From positions 769-21,174 of the forward strand of contig QXVZ01015350.1 in the NCBI GenBank assembly GCA_008931825.1: a DNA stretch of 20,406 nucleotides. Direction: 5' to 3'. Below the pieces are notes generated by a model. The model searched no databases, was not told the origin of the DNA, and worked only from the letters and a program-made list of their open reading frames with translations. This document shows positions 15,991 to 20,406 of the stretch, piece after piece. This stretch comes from Phallusia fumigata. Taxonomy: Eukaryota > Chordata > Ascidiacea > Phlebobranchia > Ascidiidae. The stretch's first letter is position 1. Each line of letters opens with the position of its first letter. Made by a program: the position numbers and the translations under genes.

Positions 15991-18380
15991 TTACTGTGAT
16001 TTGTGGTAAATCATGATGTCTTTGCTATCATAGGCTGTGACTGCCAGTGCGGTGTCATTTTTTCCAGTGAACTTTACTCCACACACTTGGGAATCTGCAA
16101 TACTTGTACACCATTCATGCGATACCTAGAAGAATAGGAGTAAGATACTGATTTACCTGATTTTTTGTACTTAACAAGATGTAAATCATCTCTTATTAAA
16201 CTGGTTTAATATAGTCAGCTAACAATGGGTACCTCAATAGTATTGTTTGTAGAAACTTTCCAAACACGCACGAAACTATCTTCACTGCCAGAAACCACCT
16301 GCACACAAAAACAGGCACAATTACCTGGGAATGTTTAACCAAAAAAATTAAACCAATTAGGACTGAAATCCTAATAGGCACTTATATATTTGGTAATGGA
16401 AACCAACGTGTAAGTTTCCTTACAAGAATAAATTCGATATTTGTGACAAATCTACTTCAAACAGCAAGAACTGTCCCTAAAGCTACAAGTGTTGAAAAAT
16501 ATCCAAACACCATAAAGCAATAAATCATCATGCAGACAAAGCTAGATCGGATGTCATACTCACTGTGCTGCCTCCATCTGAGCTAGCCACACAGTCAAGA
16601 CAAGACACTGCCCTCACATGGGCAGCTATCTCACACAGAAGAGTACCACAGGTGGCATTAAAAATCCTCAAGTGGCCAGATAGGTAACCAGCAGTGACAA
16701 GGTCAGCCTTGAGTAGTTTAATACTTGTGCAAACATCACTGAAACAACAAAAATCCAAAATTGAAAAAAATGTAATATTGGTTGGAAGCTTTTTGTTTTG
16801 TTACCACCTGCTGCCAGCAATGCAGGACACGGAGGAAAATTTGTTACCACTTTTGTAACAGTAGATTGTGCCGTCATCATCTGCACTGACAAAATCAACC
16901 TGAAAGACATAATTTTGCCTAATTTATTCAAGATTGTCGGATGTCACTAGTGCAAAAAGAAAGCTATGGGTCACAAAGTTTTAAACTACAGTTAAGCAAT
17001 TCAGGTGATATCTAATGTTTATTTATGGACCACTGCGCTGGTTAATTAGAAGCTCAAAACATGTTTATGCTTCTTAACGTGGTATAAGTAATGAACTTAC
17101 AACACATATATTGTCATAAAACACACCAAGTGAACAACAAAATTTGTCCCCTTGAGCAACAAGCTTAAGGCAGGTCTACCATACAAAGACCCAAAGTTAC
17201 AGCTGGAGGACAAACTTTTAGTCCGACAATTTGTCAGCAAGAATTTAATGCAGCGATATATGCTGCTAACAGTAGTAGTGAGATAACTTAGGACCAGTTC
17301 ATCTAATATTAAGTTTTACATACTTTATTTTCAGGGTAGTTGACCCCACTGAGTGTAGTGATGGCCTGTGCATGTCCTGTCAAAGTTTCATTAATACTGA
17401 ATGTGTTTTTGGAGTAGCTTAAAACAAGCACCCCATTTGGACTTCCAACACAAATGTATTTCGATGCAACACATGCGATCCCTCTACAAAATAAAAACAG
17501 TGGTTTCTAGCTTACCATTGTATTCTGAAAATAGTGAAACATTGAGCTACCTGCAGTATGGGGAAAAATTTTGTTTGTTGTTGTCCTCAGGACTGTACCA
17601 ATACATCAAAAGTTGTCCAGTTGAATCATATATCTGAGTTTCACATTACATTCATGCTTTTGTTTTGGATTGAATTGCATTTGTGATAAAAAAAACTCAC
17701 CAGCAGTCCCTTGTGGTTGACAATCACCAACACATCTTTTGATTCAAGGCTACACCACTTTGCTTGTATTACTGAACATTCATTAATCGGTGAACTTTTC
17801 TCATTTAGCACCTAAAAACAAAGGATACTATTTTACTCCATGTCAAGAGCAGTCTATTTCTGGTGGAACAATAGTCAAATTGTTACCATTTCCCAACCTG
17901 TGAAGTCGCTGTGTTTGTATTGTCACCAGATTGTACCATGTTTACATGATGCTTGTGTACAGAAATGTAATATTGTTGAGCAACAGTGGAGTCTAAAACG
18001 GAAACAAAAGGCACACATTAAAACTTCAAATCAGCAGACTAACACAGACAAGTTAACTGTATGATGGTGTGCAGAGTTCTTTGAAGTGTGCAAGTAAAGG
18101 AAGCAAACTCTACATAAGGGCTGCTTAAATGTTCACGCACATGTAGCAAAATAAAGTTTGCGATGTACACCAATTGACAATGAAAGTTGGTTCTGGTTAA
18201 AATCTGTGTTCACCAGAAATTTGAAAGAGTCTGTACTTATGTGTGCAAAAAAAGTGTAAAGGCAAAACCACAATATGTCCGTCATTTACCTGCATCATCT
18301 CTCACTTTTAAGGAATCTAGGTTGTCATAGAGACTTGAACAGCTTTCTTTAAAAGCACAGGTTTGCTGCTTAACATACAT
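15991..18380 (-). CDS. WDR54: WDR54, WD-repeat protein
   Basis: Nine exons, read downward: 18290-18380, 17898-17992, 17701-17811, 17551-17633, 17324-17483, 16808-16899, 16564-16738, 16233-16298 and 15991-16125. All borders are GT..AG and all phases agree. The product is 335 residues, almost the same as human WDR54 (334). Clear matches run through the whole length: GIACVASKYICVGSPNGVL, FVSADDDGTIYCYKSG, ADLVTAGYLSGHLRIFNATC, EIAAHVRAVSCLDCVAS, VVSGSEDSFVRVWKVS and CTSIADSQVCGVKF. These form the blades of a beta-propeller. WDR54 has been linked to signalling and to microtubule-associated roles in vertebrates, but its biochemical function is not well fixed. The ATG is only 8 nt after the COA6 stop codon on the same strand, which implies a shared transcript. 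Confidence 0.95.
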
Positions 18381-18412
18381 TTTGAACTTCAATTGGTACT
18401 CTTTTTCGTTAG
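18381..18412 (-). promoter_or_regulatory. Candidate trans-splice branch point and acceptor between COA6 and WDR54
   Basis: On the minus strand CTAAC (18412-18408), a good branch-point word, is followed about 20 nt later by AG (18388-18387) that directly follows the COA6 TGA (18391-18389). The WDR54 leader would then be TTCAAA before the ATG. Cleavage here would separate the cistrons with zero spacer. There is no pyrimidine tract, so the call is tentative. Confidence 0.35.
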
Positions 18413-18719
18413 AACTTCTTTTTTGTATTCATTCCAGGATTGTTGCCGCAAAAAATGCTTTACCTACGAAAACAGACGTTTAGCGGCGATTTTAGTTTAG
18501 TTGATTTTAGTTCTTTGCAAATTTAGAACAATTTGCTAAATACGGTTAATTTACCCAAACTTTGGGACAAGAATTTTCAAAATCTTGTCTAAATGTCTTG
18601 CAGTTTTCTTCTGCGTCTTTCTCGTCTTTATACTTCGTTACGCACGATAAATACACGTCTCTTGATTTCCAACAAAGCCGCCTTGAATTTGCGTCAGGCG
18701 CAGAGCCTTCGTTTGCCAT
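18389..18719 (-). CDS. COA6: COA6, cytochrome c oxidase assembly factor 6
   Basis: Two exons, 18555-18719 and 18389-18463, joined in phase 0, give 79 residues. The twin-cysteine signature of COA6 is visible: C-x9-C (CWKSRDVYLSC) and C-x10-C (CKTFRQDFENSC), followed by PKVW and then VKHFLRQQSWNEYK from exon 2. COA6 is imported into the mitochondrial intermembrane space through the MIA40 disulphide relay and helps copper delivery to the COX2 CuA site of complex IV. The start MANEG is the first in-frame ATG; the frame stays open upstream but without another ATG nearby. The gene is the first cistron of a tight pair with WDR54, and is divergent from BROX. Confidence 0.94.
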
Positions 18720-19344
18720 TCCTTCTCTCAGTCTTAAGAAAACATGGCTAACACAGTTTGGAGTCTTCACAATGTCCTTCTCGTCTGCTGTGTCAACAAA
18801 ACAAATGCGTTTGGTTTTAATAGCTATTTCTATGTGTAAAAAGGTTTTGTGCGGTAGTACTTGGGTAAGTTACCTGTTGGAAATGAAATGTTTATTAAAA
18901 CTTATTATTATTTCGTGTTTTTCGACCAAATTATAGCGTTCGTTTACAATTCTCTGGCCAAAAAAAAATAACATCTTTTAATAGCTGAAGTGCGCTTTAG
19001 GACGTTGCTAAAAGCAACTAATAAAGCATTTACATATTTCTGCCCAAAAATCATTTTGGAAAACTTAAATGTCCTAAAAAATCAAAAAATAAAACATCTT
19101 GAAAAGTCCTAAAATATATTTTATTTCATGCCTGACGGGCACCGTCTGCACTGTGTCACGTGATGATTATTCATGTACGACGTGACGTCAGTGAAACAAC
19201 AAAATTTCATGTGATGATGATGACGAGCAGTGTGAGTAAATTACTTTTCTCTTCTTATGTTTAGGTACAAAGACGTGCAAGGACTCATCAAAAAGCAAAA
19301 CATTTTGGACCATATTCTGTACCAAGTGTCTGCAGAATTAAAAA
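18720..19344. promoter_or_regulatory. Divergent promoter region between COA6 and BROX
   Basis: The start codons at 18719 (-) and 19345 (+) are 625 bp apart. A palindromic TCACGTGA (E-box core CACGTG at 19157-19162) and a full CRE palindrome TGACGTCA (19183-19190) lie within 35 bp of each other, typical of housekeeping promoters bound by bHLH-zip and CREB/ATF factors. Acceptor-like sites follow at about 19265 (TTCTTATGTTTAG) and 19335 (GTGTCTGCAG), the second 9 nt before the BROX ATG. Confidence 0.55.
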
Positions 19345-20378
19345 ATGGCGCACTGGTTTCACAGAAATCCCTTTAAGGCCACTGCCATTCAGAACTTCGA
19401 TGTTCGAAAAATTGCGATGAAAAGTGACTTTAGCAAAGTCATCAGGTTAGTTGGTTTTTGTTTGGCATAATTTTTAATCAACTCTTTTGCTAAACCCAAA
19501 ACTGGTGTCAAAATTTGGAAAAAAATTCGCTAACTGTGAAAAAAGTTTAATTGTTAGGTCCAAACTATTTGCTGCTTGTGCATCGTTCAACAAATTTATT
19601 TCGATTTGTAGTGACCTTCGTACTGCCCGGACAAACCTTCTGGCACTTTTCAATGATCCGCTAGCATCTCCAGAGAAGATGGACACTATAAGCACGGAAT
19701 ATTTTTCACTTATTCAAGGCTTATTCGAGGTGCCAGAAGGACAGGCGGCCAAGGAAACTGCCGAGACAAGCCAAACTACCGAGGAAGACTCAAGCAAAAA
19801 GGAGAAAAGTGGTAAACAAAAATAATCATTTGTTTTTGATAATCTTTCATCTCATACCTAGTTCCTTAAGGGTTGTCTTTTATATTTCCAGTTAAGACCC
19901 CTAAAGCACCCATAAAAGCAACCACATCTGTAGTTTGACTGTTTTACTTGCTAAATCTCTGCTTTTTGACACAAGCATACAACAAATGCATAATGACAGG
20001 TCATAGATTTTATTGAAGGCTTTTATAATTTTTTTGTCAATATTAATAATTTTTATCTAACAGAAGACAAGCCAGTTGGTGCAAAGATTACCCTGAAAAC
20101 ATTTTTCAAGTTTAAATGGACCCAAACCTTGTTTGTTGGAAAACCACCATTGTAAGTCTACTAAATTAATTTTACTTGTAAATTAATACTAGCACAGTTA
20201 ATTGAAATGTTGGAAAAAATAATATTTTTCCATTTTTTACTAAAAACACCTCCATCAAACAACTTGTCTGTTTATTTTGTAGGGTCGAAGATGATGCTGA
20301 GTTTGATTTTATCAACATGGGTGTAAACATTGCGTTGTGGTACACCAAGCATGCTGCTAAACTATCTGCACAAGCAGA
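19345..20378 (+). CDS. BROX: BROX, Bro1-domain protein, 5' part (continues past the right edge)
   Basis: Four exons are visible: 19345-19445, 19612-19811, 20064-20151 and 20283-20378, with matching phases; the last donor GTAAGT is at 20379. The start MAHWFHRNPFKATA matches the N terminus of vertebrate BROX closely, followed by SDLRTARTNLLALF, YFSLIQGLF, FKFKWTQTL and FINMGVNIALWYTKHAAKL, the opening helices of the Bro1 domain. BROX binds the ESCRT-III protein CHMP4 and, through a C-terminal CAAX lipid anchor (not in this window), acts at membranes including the nuclear envelope. About 161 of roughly 410 residues are seen. Compared with the human protein there is an inserted Glu/Lys/Thr-rich loop (about residues 73-105) ending exon 2. 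Confidence 0.95.
19892..19929 (+). other. Possible pseudo-exon in BROX intron 2
   Basis: A pyrimidine-rich acceptor (TTTTATATTTCCAG) precedes a 38-nt Lys/Pro/Thr-coding stretch ending at a GTAGTT donor. Read from exon 2 it continues the Lys-rich loop (VKTPKAPIKATTS). Its length is not a multiple of three and including it would break the frame of the next exon, giving an early stop. It may be a non-productive (poison) exon or chance. Confidence 0.3.
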
Positions 20379-20406
20379 GTAAGTGGTAAAAATTTTAACT
20401 GAGACG

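Noticed and set aside
18562-18936. Plus-strand frame of 124 codons
   Set aside because: It lies antisense to COA6 exon 1 and its promoter; the COA6 cysteine pattern on the minus strand is decisive.
1-20406. CRISPR array, phage or bacterial operon content
   Set aside because: No regularly spaced short repeats or bacterial gene signals occur; introns and animal gene families are present throughout.

Overview
This is an animal (metazoan) nuclear window, AT-rich and gene-dense, with short introns that have GT..AG borders. It carries parts or all of nine genes. The small genome style, a bicistron-like gene pair with 8 bp between cistrons, splice-acceptor-like sites just upstream of start codons, a tRNA-derived SINE and heavy allelic divergence all point to an ascidian tunicate, most likely a Ciona-like species. 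The organism call is an inference; the gene calls rest on exon-by-exon conceptual translation compared with family members I know.

Layout from left to right. 704-3181 (-): DPY30, complete, five exons. 4002-4730 (-) and 5640-7406 (+): two ependymin-related secreted-protein genes, head to head across about 0.9 kb that holds a 197-bp tandem duplication; both are interrupted by sequence gaps. 7408-13287 (-): the mitochondrial coenzyme Q kinase-like gene COQ8 (ADCK3), twelve exons, missing its C-terminal end. 14139-15098 (+): PTPA, a protein phosphatase 2A activator, with an intronless coding region. 15432-15815 (+): GTF3C6, the small TFIIIC subunit. 15991-18380 (-): WDR54, nine exons, convergent with GTF3C6. 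18389-18719 (-): COA6, a twin-cysteine cytochrome c oxidase assembly factor, whose stop codon lies 8 bp before the WDR54 start. 19345-20378 onward (+): BROX, a Bro1-domain protein, running off the right edge.

Four single N bases (4375, 7407, 8667, 11737) mark contig joins. Two of them (8667, 11737) are flanked by near-identical copies of the same COQ8 exon, so these 'duplications' are very probably unmerged overlaps of divergent haplotypes. The other two (4375, 7407) cut exons in the middle and hide unknown lengths of the ependymin-related genes and the 3' end of COQ8.

Most genes are housekeeping: chromatin methylation (DPY30), ubiquinone synthesis (COQ8), complex IV assembly (COA6), PP2A control (PTPA), RNA polymerase III transcription (GTF3C6) and ESCRT-linked membrane biology (BROX). 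The least ordinary parts are the COA6-WDR54 pair, which may have a branch point and trans-splice acceptor buried in the end of the COA6 reading frame; the duplicated block between the two ependymin-related genes; the COA6/BROX divergent promoter with full CRE and E-box palindromes; and several dispersed repeats in introns.
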